A stretch of DNA of 33,202 nucleotides, from the NCBI GenBank assembly GCA_937877455.1, contig CALFIU010000035.1, positions 1 through 33,202 on the forward strand, read 5' to 3'. Positions 15,192 through 22,824 of this stretch are shown one piece after another (within the stretch, counting starts at the first letter, position 1; every line of letters begins with the position of its first letter). Origin of the DNA: an uncultured Bacteroidales bacterium. GTDB taxonomy: Bacteria; Bacteroidota; Bacteroidia; Bacteroidales; UBA3824. Both the position numbers and the translations under genes were made by a program. A model generated the notes under the pieces. That model was not told the origin of the DNA. It ran no database searches and saw only the letters and a program-made list of their open reading frames with translations.

Positions 15192-17105
15192 CTAATAATC
15201 CTCATCATCGTCGCCGCCTTCATCGTAATCACCTTCATCGTCGTCGCCATCGTAATCTTCCTCTTCGTCATCGAAGTCATCCTCTTCCTCGTCATCTTCT
15301 TCATCCTCTTCTTCTTCTTCTTCATCGTCGAAGTCTTCTTCGTCCTCTTCTTCGTCGAAGTCGTCATCATCTTCGTCTTCTTCATCATCCTCGTCTTCGT
15401 CGAAGTCATCATCATCTTCGTCTTCTTCATCATCGTCATCTTCATCGAAGTCGTCATCATCTTCGTCTTCGTCGAAGTCGTCATCATCTTCTTCGTCATC
15501 TTCATCGAAGTCGTCGTCATCGAAGTCTTCATCATCGAGGTCATCGTCATCGAGGTCTAAATCGTCGTCGTCCAATTCGTCGTCGTCATCGTATAAATCG
15601 TCATCGTCGTCGATGTAGATTATGTTACCGTCTTCGTCACGTACTTTTTTGCCCTTTTTGACTTTCTTTCCTCCTTTGCTCAACTTTCCACTGCCTGTGG
15701 TTTTAGATCCTGATTTTCCAGAGGATTTTTTTCCGCCTTTTCCAGAGGATTTCTTTCCTGACGAAACCGACGGCTTGTTGCTTGATTTCTTTTCTGAAAC
15801 TTCTTTACGCTCCTCGTAGGTATTGTCATATTCTTCGGCAAGTTCTTCGTTGAACCAATCCCCAACAAGTTCGTCGATGAATTGTTCTTCTTCGGGTTCA
15901 AGCCCGTCAACAGATGCTATTTCGTACATGTCTTTGGCAATGGTCGCCAATGCACCTGGAGAAAGATACCGCCCAAGAATATCCACGGTTTCTTGTACAA
16001 AACCTTCAACAGTGGTTAGTTCGGCACAATGCTCCATAACTTCCTCTGCATCATAATTGAGACCAAACATTTCAAGAATGTTGGCAAGTTTGTCTGTTGC
16101 CGCTTGATATTCCTCATCCGAAACTTCATCATCTCCAACTGTTGCCATTCCGTAGAGCGCACCAAGACGGTAGGTGATGTCATAATCTCCAAGTTCATTA
16201 CAAAGTGCACTCCATGTTTCGTCATCCATATCATCAAACTCGGTGAACATATCAACAAACAAAGATTCGTCATCTTCCGACCAAGTTTCCTCTACTTGTG
16301 ATATTGGATTGACATCGTAAATTACCCACGAATCGTTGCTGTTAAGATTTTCATCCATAAGGTAATCGTATGGAATGTAGCAATAGCCTCTATCGCCATA
16401 TTGTTCACCCCACGAGTTACGCACGATGAATACACGGTCAGGTTCTGAATAACCTACACACAACATCGCATGTCCGCCAAGTTCTTGATCGCCTCGTCTT
16501 GGCATTGGGACTACACCGTGTCTTGGATTGCTTATTGAACTGAACACCAACGCACCAAAAAATATAGGATAACCCTCTGCTAACGCACTTTTCCATGCTT
16601 CGAGATCGGTTTCCACATATTCAAATTTATCAATGCGGTTTTCCTTAGCAACCTGATAACATTCCTTCGGTGGTTTTTGTTTAAACTTACGAGTATCGTA
16701 TGGCCACATTTGCTCATCGCAAATTCCAGTTTTCTGAAGTGAGGTGATAACGTTGTAGTTGATTGCTCCCGCATCATTATCCTCCTCGCCTGCCAATACT
16801 CGCGAATTGTAATATAAAAACAAACGGCTTACATCGTAGTTGTTGATACCTTGTTTGCGGTTAATCAAGTATTCATAAGCACCTGCAGCAGCGTTGGCTG
16901 TACACGAACCTATAGAACCTTGATTCTCTACCGCTGTCATGTAAGGGCGAAGATCCACTTTTTGTGGCAATTTGCTTGCCTTCATTGACGATTTGAACTG
17001 TGGTGCGGCTTTGCATACCATTTTATCACCTGCAAGGTAGCCACCAATCTTCACCTGCGAACCGTCGGCACGGGTGATGATTTCCGCTTTCTGTTTTTTT
17101 GCCAT
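15192..17105 (-). CDS. Papain-type (C1) cysteine protease with TerB-like domain, basic linker and long acidic tail
   Basis: A 637-residue protein without signal peptide or membrane segment, so probably cytoplasmic. Residues about 48-265 form a C1A peptidase: VENQGSIGSCTANA with catalytic C68, LGGHAMLCVGY with H212 and RNSWGEQYGDRGY with N230, and Q62 for the oxyanion hole. Residues about 280-415 are helical and TerB-like, with two half-repeats ending in ATVGDDEVSDEEY and IASVDGLEPEEEQFIDEL. Residues about 435-490 are rich in Lys, Gly and Ser (for example KKSSGKGGKKSSGKSG). Residues 499-637 are nearly all Asp/Glu, interrupted by regularly placed Phe (DDDDFDE five times). I know no family with this exact order. 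The small gene upstream is 27 bases away and probably shares its promoter. G+C is higher than around it (26 of 60 at 16861-16920). Substrate unknown. Confidence 0.85.
   Translation of the reverse strand: MAKKQKAEIITRADGSQVKIGGYLAGDKMVCKAAPQFKSSMKASKLPQKVDLRPYMTAVENQGSIGSCTANAAAGAYEYLINRKQGINNYDVSRLFLYYNSRVLAGEEDNDAGAINYNVITSLQKTGICDEQMWPYDTRKFKQKPPKECYQVAKENRIDKFEYVETDLEAWKSALAEGYPIFFGALVFSSISNPRHGVVPMPRRGDQELGGHAMLCVGYSEPDRVFIVRNSWGEQYGDRGYCYIPYDYLMDENLNSNDSWVIYDVNPISQVEETWSEDDESLFVDMFTEFDDMDDETWSALCNELGDYDITYRLGALYGMATVGDDEVSDEEYQAATDKLANILEMFGLNYDAEEVMEHCAELTTVEGFVQETVDILGRYLSPGALATIAKDMYEIASVDGLEPEEEQFIDELVGDWFNEELAEEYDNTYEERKEVSEKKSSNKPSVSSGKKSSGKGGKKSSGKSGSKTTGSGKLSKGGKKVKKGKKVRDEDGNIIYIDDDDDLYDDDDELDDDDLDLDDDDLDDEDFDDDDFDEDDEEDDDDFDEDEDDDDFDEDDDDEEDEDDDDFDEDEDDEEDEDDDDFDEEEDEEDFDDEEEEEEDEEDDEEEDDFDDEEEDYDGDDDEGDYDEGGDDDEDY
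15195..15611 (-). repeat. Low-complexity tandem repeats encoding the acidic tail
   Basis: The last 139 codons are almost only GAT, GAC, GAA and GAG with occasional TTC/TTT. Between about 15350 and 15515 the plus strand shows successive copies beginning tcgaagtcgtcatcatctt, with unit lengths of about 45, 45, 27 and 33 bases. All are multiples of three, so gain or loss of units would change the tail length without shifting frame. On the plus strand the tract gives a spurious Arg/His-rich open frame. Confidence 0.75.
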
Positions 17106-17132
17106 TTTATATAATATTAGGTAAAATGTTTT

Positions 17133-17576
17133 TTACTTTTTATTTTCAAATGATTTTAACATCGACTGACGTTCTTCTTCGGTTTTACACGCTGATAGCA
17201 TGCGTTGTTTAATACGCTCGATTGTTTGAGCGTCAACTTTCTTTACAGTTTCCACAGCCGTTTCTAAAGATTTTTTTAATTCCTGTGGCAAAGAGTCGTT
17301 TTTGGCAAGTTGAAGGGCGTATGCAAGTTTTGCAGCATCACATTCTTCATTCATCTCATTTGTTACGTTAGAGACATCCTTAGATTTTTGAGCTTCGATT
17401 TTTTCTTGAAGCATCTTATAATTAAGGTATGCTTCCTTGTCGGCAGAAGTAAGTTTGTCTTCGTATGATGTCCATACCTCTGCAAGAATGTCGTCAAGTT
17501 TGCTATCGGCTTTGTATGATTCAATGCCGCCCTTGATTATGTCGCCAACTGCTTTAAATGTGTCGAATAAACCCAT
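17133..17576 (-). CDS. Small helical protein of unknown function, first gene of the protease operon
   Basis: I do not recognise this 147-residue protein. It is predicted almost all alpha-helical and charged, with no signal peptide. The N-terminus MGLFDTFKAVGDIIKGGIES could form an amphipathic helix able to lie on a membrane, faintly like the start of PspA-type proteins; this is a weak analogy. Helical segments with coiled-coil character follow at about 40-70 and 95-145. It has only two cysteines (C80 and C130). It is 27 bases upstream of the C1-TerB protease on the same strand with no terminator between, so the two are almost certainly one operon. It could be the protease's substrate, inhibitor or membrane adaptor; nothing in the sequence decides. 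Confidence 0.7.
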   Translation of the reverse strand: MGLFDTFKAVGDIIKGGIESYKADSKLDDILAEVWTSYEDKLTSADKEAYLNYKMLQEKIEAQKSKDVSNVTNEMNEECDAAKLAYALQLAKNDSLPQELKKSLETAVETVKKVDAQTIERIKQRMLSACKTEEERQSMLKSFENKK

Positions 17577-17640
17577 GATAAATACTTTTTAATTGTGTGT
17601 TTTTAATGTTCAATTACATTCGCAATTTAACGATAATCAA

Positions 17641-17724
17641 GTTCAAAAAACGTCCATTTGAGTTCAAATTAGTTCCATTTGAGTTCAAAAAAGTTGTATT
17701 TATGTTCAAAATGTACTCAAATGC
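17641..17724. repeat. Four tandem 21-bp repeats, operator-like array
   Basis: Four consecutive 21-base units start with GTTCAAA at 17641, 17662, 17683 and 17704. Units 1 and 2 end in CCATTTGA, unit 3 in TATTTAT, and the fourth is the most diverged. Joins 1/2 and 2/3 create the dyad TTTGA-GT-TCAAA (17657-17668 and 17678-17689), a 5-2-5 inverted repeat. A 21-base period is two DNA turns, so bound proteins would sit on one face. The array lies between the divergent protease operon and the membrane AraC-type gene and is most likely a regulator-binding array. Confidence 0.7.
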
Positions 17725-17831
17725 AACATAATTTTCTCTTATAAACGGGTAGCAAAGCAGTTTCTATTGCAATATTGCATATTTGTTAAAAAATGCAGAA
17801 TTTAAATTGTATATTTCACAAATATTATTTT

Positions 17832-17839
17832 TATGTTTG
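17832..17839 (+). promoter_or_regulatory. Bacteroidota -7 box (TATGTTTG) for the AraC-type regulator
   Basis: TATGTTTG matches TAnnTTTG and lies 25 bases before the ATG at 17865. A possible -33 TTG at 17807-17809 is spaced 22 bases away, slightly long. Confidence 0.45.
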
Positions 17840-17864
17840 TCATTAAAATTAAAAAACAGCATTC

Positions 17865-18902
17865 ATGTTTGATAACGATATAATACCAGTTGCATTTTTG
17901 GCTATTTCGTGCTTGATATTCTCGGCAACGAGATACTTTTTCAAACCATCGTCCAACATATCGGAGGAACAGATGGAATATATGTACCCTGCTCGAAAAA
18001 TTGCTACCCTCTTGTATTTGCAAGGATTATTTTTGACAGCATACATATTCAAGCCTGAAAATCCATCATCACAAATGCTAAGAGACGTGTTTTTGCCGTT
18101 ATTTTTACCATACGACATCGCCATGTTGATTAGTACATATTTTGGAAAGGTATTAAATTGGACTTTTAACAAAAAAATCGACATTGCATTGTTTATGACC
18201 GTGCCGTTGATATTGATGATGTTGTTTATATCAGGATTGTTTTTTCCGCAATTACTTGACCAACAAGCTCTCAAAGTAGTTAAAATTGCTGCACTGTCGA
18301 TGGCAGTTGCTTGGACATTGCTGCTTGTGGTATTGGATAGAAAAATAAGAAATAGCCTAAATACATGCAGCGATTGCGATAAAAAAAATTTTCCAAGACT
18401 CTTCGCACGACGAGTTGTGTTAATGATAGTTCCAGCAGTTTTAATTGCATGGTTAGGGTATTTTTTTGATTGTCTGCGCAGTGTAGCTTATATCGTTTTG
18501 GGACTTGAAACCGTGTTGCTGATGATTATAATATTACCCACTCAACGCAATTTACAGAACGAAACTGCCGTGGTAGAGCAGTTGACAAAGTCGGTTTGTT
18601 GCAAAAACAACGATTACATAGCCGAAAAAATCCGCAATTACGTCGAAGGCAACAAAGCTTTCCTAAATCCAAAGCTAACCATTGCAGACATAGCTGTTGG
18701 CACCAACATATCTCGAACCTACATTTCAAAAGTAATTAAGGACGACTTTGGCGGTTTCTACAAGTATGTCAACTGCTTAAGATTCCAATATCTTGAAAAT
18801 TTTAGAAAAGAAAATCCAAACATCTCACTCGATGCGGCTGTTGAGCAATGCGGATTTGTATCGCGCAATGCGTATTACAATGCAAGGAAATATGTTAAGT
18901 AA
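17865..18902 (+). CDS. Membrane-bound AraC-type transcription regulator
   Basis: A 345-residue protein with about six or seven hydrophobic segments (near 7-25, 45-62, 74-92, 106-128, 138-157, 183-200 and 206-224), then a linker and a C-terminal AraC-type double helix-turn-helix (about 250-345). The DNA-binding part shows LTIADIAVGTNISRTYISKV and the second-helix hallmark AVEQCGFVSRNAYYNARKY. A membrane sensor fused to an AraC DNA-binding domain is a known Bacteroidota design in which the DNA is bound near the membrane. It is divergent from the protease operon, with four 21-bp repeats between, so it may control that operon, itself, or both; this is inference. Several cysteines (C168, C171, C245, C246) lie in cytoplasmic or linker parts. 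It ends at a bidirectional terminator. Confidence 0.85.
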   Translation: MFDNDIIPVAFLAISCLIFSATRYFFKPSSNISEEQMEYMYPARKIATLLYLQGLFLTAYIFKPENPSSQMLRDVFLPLFLPYDIAMLISTYFGKVLNWTFNKKIDIALFMTVPLILMMLFISGLFFPQLLDQQALKVVKIAALSMAVAWTLLLVVLDRKIRNSLNTCSDCDKKNFPRLFARRVVLMIVPAVLIAWLGYFFDCLRSVAYIVLGLETVLLMIIILPTQRNLQNETAVVEQLTKSVCCKNNDYIAEKIRNYVEGNKAFLNPKLTIADIAVGTNISRTYISKVIKDDFGGFYKYVNCLRFQYLENFRKENPNISLDAAVEQCGFVSRNAYYNARKYVK

Positions 18903-18940
18903 ATTTTTTTTTTGAATTCTGCCCTTCTTAAAACAAAAAA

Positions 18941-18975
18941 AACTCTGCTATGCTTGAAAACAACATAGCAGAGTT
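18941..18975. terminator. Bidirectional terminator between the AraC-type gene and glnS
   Basis: A perfect 12-bp stem AACTCTGCTATG / CATAGCAGAGTT with an 11-base loop, flanked by an A run on the left and a T run on the right. It sits between convergent genes. Confidence 0.9.
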
Positions 18976-19006
18976 TTTTTATAAAATGTGTATAACCAAT
19001 TTTCTG

Positions 19007-20713
19007 TTACTTGTTTATCTTAGCCCAAGTATCTTTTAGCGTTACAGTGCGATTGAAAACAAGTTTTTGAGGTGTAGAGTCTTTGTCGCAACAGAAATAA
19101 CCAATCCTTTCAAACTGAAATTTGTCGAGAGGTTTTGCTTTTGCAAGTTCAGGCTCTAAGTAAGCATTCACAATTTTCAAACTGTCGGGATTGAGGTTAG
19201 AAATAAAATCTTGACCTTCGGGACAATCGTCAGGATCTTCTTTCAGAAACAACCTATCGTAAAGTCTAATTTCTGCTTCAACTGCAGTTGGTTCGTTAAC
19301 CCAATGTATAGTGCCTTTTACTTTTCTACCATCAGGAGCATTGCCACCTTTTGTCTGTGGATCATACGTACACTTAAGCTCAATAATATTACCATTAGCA
19401 TCTTTTATCACCTCATTGCATGTAATAAAATAAGCCCAACGCAATCTAACTTCTTGACCAGGAGCAAGTCTAAAATACTTTTTAGGTGGAATTTCCATAA
19501 AATCGTCGCGCTCTATGAGTATATGTTTTGAGAAAGGAACTTGCCTTGTTCCAGCGGTAGCATCTTCTGGATTATTAACCGCGTCAAGCAATTCTTGTTG
19601 TTCTTCAGGATAATTAGTAATCGTTACTTTTATAGGATTAAGCACCGCCATAACTCTATTCGCTTTTTTGTTAAGATCTTCTCGAATACAGAATTCAAGC
19701 AACGACACATCAATTATATTGTCGCGTTTAGCAACCCCAACCTTTTCTGCAAATTTCCAAAGGCTCTCGGGTGTATAGCCACGCCTTCTAAGTGCGCAAA
19801 CCGTAGGCATACGAGGATCGTCCCAACTAGAAACATAGTTTTCAAACACAAGTCTACGCAACTTACGCTTACTCATTATAGTATAGTTGAGGTTTAATCT
19901 TGCAAACTCGTGCTGATGTGGACGCGGCGCGCCTTCTGGTGCTATTTGGTCGAGAAACCAATCGTAAAGCGGACGATGAACTTCAAATTCTAATGTACAA
20001 ATACTATGGGTTATACCCTCAATATAGTCGCTTTGTCCATGAGCAAAATCATACATTGGATAAATACACCATTTATCGCCTGTGCGATGATGATGTGCAT
20101 GTATAATGCGATACATAATTGGGTCGCGCATGTGCATATTGGGCGATGCAAGATCTATTTTTGCTCGCAAAGTATATGAGTTGTCGGGAAATTCTCCATT
20201 TTTCATTCTTTCGAATAATTGTAGATTTTCCTCAATTGGACGGTCGCGATATGGCGAAATCATCGGCTCTTGTGGCGTACCGCGATATTGTTTCATTTGT
20301 TCTGGCGTAAGTTCACAAACGTATGCCTTTCCATCTTTTATTAATTTTACAGCCCACTGGTATAATTGGTCGAAATAGTCGGAAGCATAATATTCCCTAT
20401 CGCCCCACTCTGCACCAAGCCATTTTATATCCTCACGTATAGCATCAACATATTCAGTATCCTCAACTATTGGGTTGGTGTCGTCAAATCTTACATTTAG
20501 AAGACCATTGTATTTCTTTGCCATTCCATAGTTAAGAATAATACTTTTGGCATGTCCAATATGAAGATAACCATTTGGTTCTGGCGGAAACCGTGTATGA
20601 ACCTTTATTTCTGCATTGGCATTAAGGTCGCCTTCAATAATTTGTTCTATAAAGTTTAATGATTTTTCTGTGCTTTCTGTACTTTTTTCAGTTTCGTTTT
20701 TAGAGTTTTCCAT
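19007..20713 (-). CDS. glnS: Glutaminyl-tRNA synthetase
   Basis: The 568-residue class I synthetase charges tRNA-Gln directly. It shows RFPPEPNGYLHIGHAKSI with HIGH at 51-54, the KMSKS-equivalent IMSKRKL at about 279-285, and the GlnRS-type catalytic segments FDDTNP and YPMYDFAHGQSDYIEGITHS. Together with the length and the C-terminal beta-barrels (RLAPGQEVRLRWAY) these separate it from GluRS. The first approximately 25 residues are a Ser/Glu/Lys-rich extension. It lies 81 bases downstream of the response regulator gene on the same strand; no terminator or clear promoter is visible between, so partial read-through is possible. A gene for tRNA-Gln(CTG) is found about 7 kb away. Confidence 0.97.
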   Translation of the reverse strand: MENSKNETEKSTESTEKSLNFIEQIIEGDLNANAEIKVHTRFPPEPNGYLHIGHAKSIILNYGMAKKYNGLLNVRFDDTNPIVEDTEYVDAIREDIKWLGAEWGDREYYASDYFDQLYQWAVKLIKDGKAYVCELTPEQMKQYRGTPQEPMISPYRDRPIEENLQLFERMKNGEFPDNSYTLRAKIDLASPNMHMRDPIMYRIIHAHHHRTGDKWCIYPMYDFAHGQSDYIEGITHSICTLEFEVHRPLYDWFLDQIAPEGAPRPHQHEFARLNLNYTIMSKRKLRRLVFENYVSSWDDPRMPTVCALRRRGYTPESLWKFAEKVGVAKRDNIIDVSLLEFCIREDLNKKANRVMAVLNPIKVTITNYPEEQQELLDAVNNPEDATAGTRQVPFSKHILIERDDFMEIPPKKYFRLAPGQEVRLRWAYFITCNEVIKDANGNIIELKCTYDPQTKGGNAPDGRKVKGTIHWVNEPTAVEAEIRLYDRLFLKEDPDDCPEGQDFISNLNPDSLKIVNAYLEPELAKAKPLDKFQFERIGYFCCDKDSTPQKLVFNRTVTLKDTWAKINK

Positions 20714-20794
20714 AATAAGTTAAATTTTTGACAATCGACAACAAACAATTAAAAGTTTGCTTTATAATATCAACAAATTAATCAATTGCCAATT

Positions 20795-21499
20795 CTAATT
20801 GTTACCATCAATAAATTTATAACCCACACCCTTGACGGTTTTTATATAATCTTCGCCAATTTTTTCGCGTAGTTTTCTTATGTGTACATCTATCGTTCTA
20901 TCGCCAACTACAATGTTGTCGCCCCAAATGGCAGAATAAATCTCGTCTCTGGTAAATACTTTTTGCGGTTTTGAAATTAGCAACAACAATAACGAAAATT
21001 CTTTCCTTGGCAAAGAAAGTTCCTCTGATCCATTTTTTACAGTATATTTTTCTTTGTCAATAACCAAATCGCCAAGCCTTATAATATTGTCGCTACCAGT
21101 ATCAATATCTACATCAGCTTTGCCATACCTTTTTAACAACGCACCAACCCTTGATACCAACACCTTGGGTTTTATTGGTTTGGCAATATAGTCATCACCA
21201 CCTGCTTCAAAACCAGCTATTTGACTATAGTCTTCGTTTCTGGCAGTTAAAAAAGTAATAATAGTAGAACTAAGTTGAGGTATCTTTCTTAGTTCTTCAC
21301 AAGTTTCTATGCCATCCATTTCAGGCATCATTACATCAAGTATAATAAGATGTGGATTCTGCTGTTTGGCAAGTTTTATGGCATCTTTTCCATTGTTGGC
21401 AGTGAAAACGATGTAACCCACCTTTTTTAAGTTGTACGACAAAAACTCAAGGATATCGGGTTCGTCATCAACGAGTAGAATCTTGTAGTTGTTTTCCAT
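20795..21499 (-). CDS. OmpR/PhoB-type response regulator
   Basis: Taken from the ATG at 21499 (MENNYKILLVDDEPDI) the protein has 234 residues; a TTG at 21508 is in frame but less likely. The receiver domain has the acidic pair DDE, phosphoacceptor D55 in LIILDVMMPEMDG, T in ITFLTAR and K in DYIAKPIKP. The C-terminal winged helix shows LPRKEFSLLLLLISKP, VGDRTIDVHIRKLREKIGED and VKGVGYKF. Its start overlaps the end of the kinase gene by 32 bases, so the pair is translationally coupled and surely works together. It resembles the RprY-like regulators of Bacteroides, but the assignment to that branch is not certain. Confidence 0.93.
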   Translation of the reverse strand: MENNYKILLVDDEPDILEFLSYNLKKVGYIVFTANNGKDAIKLAKQQNPHLIILDVMMPEMDGIETCEELRKIPQLSSTIITFLTARNEDYSQIAGFEAGGDDYIAKPIKPKVLVSRVGALLKRYGKADVDIDTGSDNIIRLGDLVIDKEKYTVKNGSEELSLPRKEFSLLLLLISKPQKVFTRDEIYSAIWGDNIVVGDRTIDVHIRKLREKIGEDYIKTVKGVGYKFIDGNN

Positions 21500-22565
21500 A
21501 TTTGTCAACCTTTTTAAGTGTAAACGAAAATTTTGTTCCTTCTCCGAGCCTGCTTGTTACGGTAATAACTTCGCCGTGGCCTTCTATTATATGCTTTACT
21601 ATCGCCAGCCCCAAGCCGGTTCCCCCCGAATTGGAACTACGGGCTTTATCTGCTCTGAAAAAACGTTCAAAAACCCTCGATATGTTTTCTTCTGATATTC
21701 CTATACCGTTGTCTTCCACCTCTACAAGCCATTTATTTTCTATATCAAACAAACTTACAGTGGTACGACCATTCTCATTGCCGTAGTTTATGGAATTTAC
21801 CAACAAGTTGGTTAACACCTCGTATATTTTTACCTTATCAGCCAAAACCATTGCTTGCTCCACATTTGGCTTATTAAAAACAAGGTCAATGTGTTTTTCT
21901 CGTGCGCGAACGGTGTTTATAGTAAGTACTTCTTGTACAAGTGGTATCAAATCCATTGCCTCCATGTTGATTAGTATCGCATTGCTATCAAACTTGGCTA
22001 TTGTACCAAGGTCGTTAACTATCGAAATCATTCGTTCGATGGTATTGGATGTACGGTCGAGATATTTTAGACAAATATCTTTATCTTCCCAAGCTCCGTC
22101 GGTTAGCGATTCTATATAACCAGAAATTATAAACAACGGTGTTCGCAATTCATGAGCCACATCGCCAAGATAATCTTTGCGATATTTTTCATTAGCTTTT
22201 AGTTGCGATATTTCTTTTGATTTTTCTTTCAATAGCCGCGCCATTTCGTTGTTTACTTGAGTAACCGCTTTGTTAAAATTGTCGTCATTAACGCCTAATG
22301 AAAGTTTTAATTCCTCTTTGTCTTCTTCTACACCATCGGTGGTGCTGTATATCGGCTGAAGTCTTTTTATTATATAAATACCAAAAACATAATTGAGTAA
22401 AATCACAGATACAACAAACATAACCACTGAAAATAGTGCTATGAAAATAATTTTTGGCCAACCTTGTGGCAAATAATGCTCAACAAAGTGCGAAATTATT
22501 CCACATAAAGAAAACGCTGCCGAAATTATCACAGCCATTTTTTTTGCTGAGTAATTTTTCATCAT
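21468..22565 (-). CDS. Histidine kinase with two membrane segments and very short outer loop
   Basis: A 365-residue inner-membrane sensor kinase. Two transmembrane helices (about 10-28 and 38-60) enclose an outer loop of only about ten residues (HFVEHYLPQG), so it probably senses within the membrane or from a partner, not a soluble ligand. A cytoplasmic linker leads to HisKA with H138 in VAHELRTPLFIISGY. The ATPase domain has the N box LTNLLVNSINYGNENG, G1 VEDNGIGI, F box VFERFFRADKARSSNSGGTG and G2 GLGLAIVKHIIEGHGG-like sequence. An in-frame ATG at 22562 is an equally good start. It is the first gene of the kinase-regulator unit, behind a near-consensus promoter at 22595-22624. Confidence 0.92.
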   Translation of the reverse strand: MMKNYSAKKMAVIISAAFSLCGIISHFVEHYLPQGWPKIIFIALFSVVMFVVSVILLNYVFGIYIIKRLQPIYSTTDGVEEDKEELKLSLGVNDDNFNKAVTQVNNEMARLLKEKSKEISQLKANEKYRKDYLGDVAHELRTPLFIISGYIESLTDGAWEDKDICLKYLDRTSNTIERMISIVNDLGTIAKFDSNAILINMEAMDLIPLVQEVLTINTVRAREKHIDLVFNKPNVEQAMVLADKVKIYEVLTNLLVNSINYGNENGRTTVSLFDIENKWLVEVEDNGIGISEENISRVFERFFRADKARSSNSGGTGLGLAIVKHIIEGHGEVITVTSRLGEGTKFSFTLKKVDKYGKQLQDSTR

Positions 22566-22594
22566 GCTTAAATATAAATGTTCGTTTCAAATGC

Positions 22595-22624
22595 AAATAT
22601 AAGCACATTTTTTTGTTAACAAAT
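22595..22624 (-). promoter_or_regulatory. Promoter for the kinase-regulator pair
   Basis: On the minus strand TTTG (22621-22624), an 18-base spacer and TATATTTG (22595-22602) match the Bacteroidota consensus. It lies about 30 bases before the kinase start. Confidence 0.65.
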
Positions 22625-22782
22625 TATTTTTTTTGTTTTTCTTAAAAAAACAAAAAAAAGTATGTTTATTTTAATATATTTTACGCTTTAAATAGGCAAA
22701 CTTTTCTCTCAATGTGATATTCAATCATCAATGCGGTTATGTTTTTATCTGAAAACATAAATAAATATATCCAAATTTATAC

Positions 22783-22801
22783 GCTTATGTAAACCATAAG
22801 C
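22783..22801 (-). terminator. Possible weak terminator after the lipoprotein gene
   Basis: A perfect 7-bp stem GCTTATG / CATAAGC with a 5-base loop lies 23 bases past the stop at 22825. The following minus-strand sequence is GTATAAATTTGG, not a true T run, so the call is weak. A second hairpin TTATGTTTT / AAAACATAA (22737-22760) lies further on. Confidence 0.35.
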
Positions 22802-22824
22802 AAGAAAATCCACTATAAACTTTT

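Noticed and set aside
15200..15600. Repetitive tract that could be taken for a CRISPR array
   Set aside because: The units are short, irregular in length and coding in multiples of three, with no unique spacers and no cas genes nearby.
15134..15661. Long plus-strand open frame rich in Arg, His and Leu
   Set aside because: It is the antisense reading of the Asp/Glu repeat tract and neighbouring terminator; the composition is fully explained by the minus-strand protein.
17641..17724. Short direct repeats as a CRISPR or plasmid origin
   Set aside because: The units are contiguous without spacers and lie between divergent genes; no replication gene or AT-rich origin context is present. An operator array fits better.
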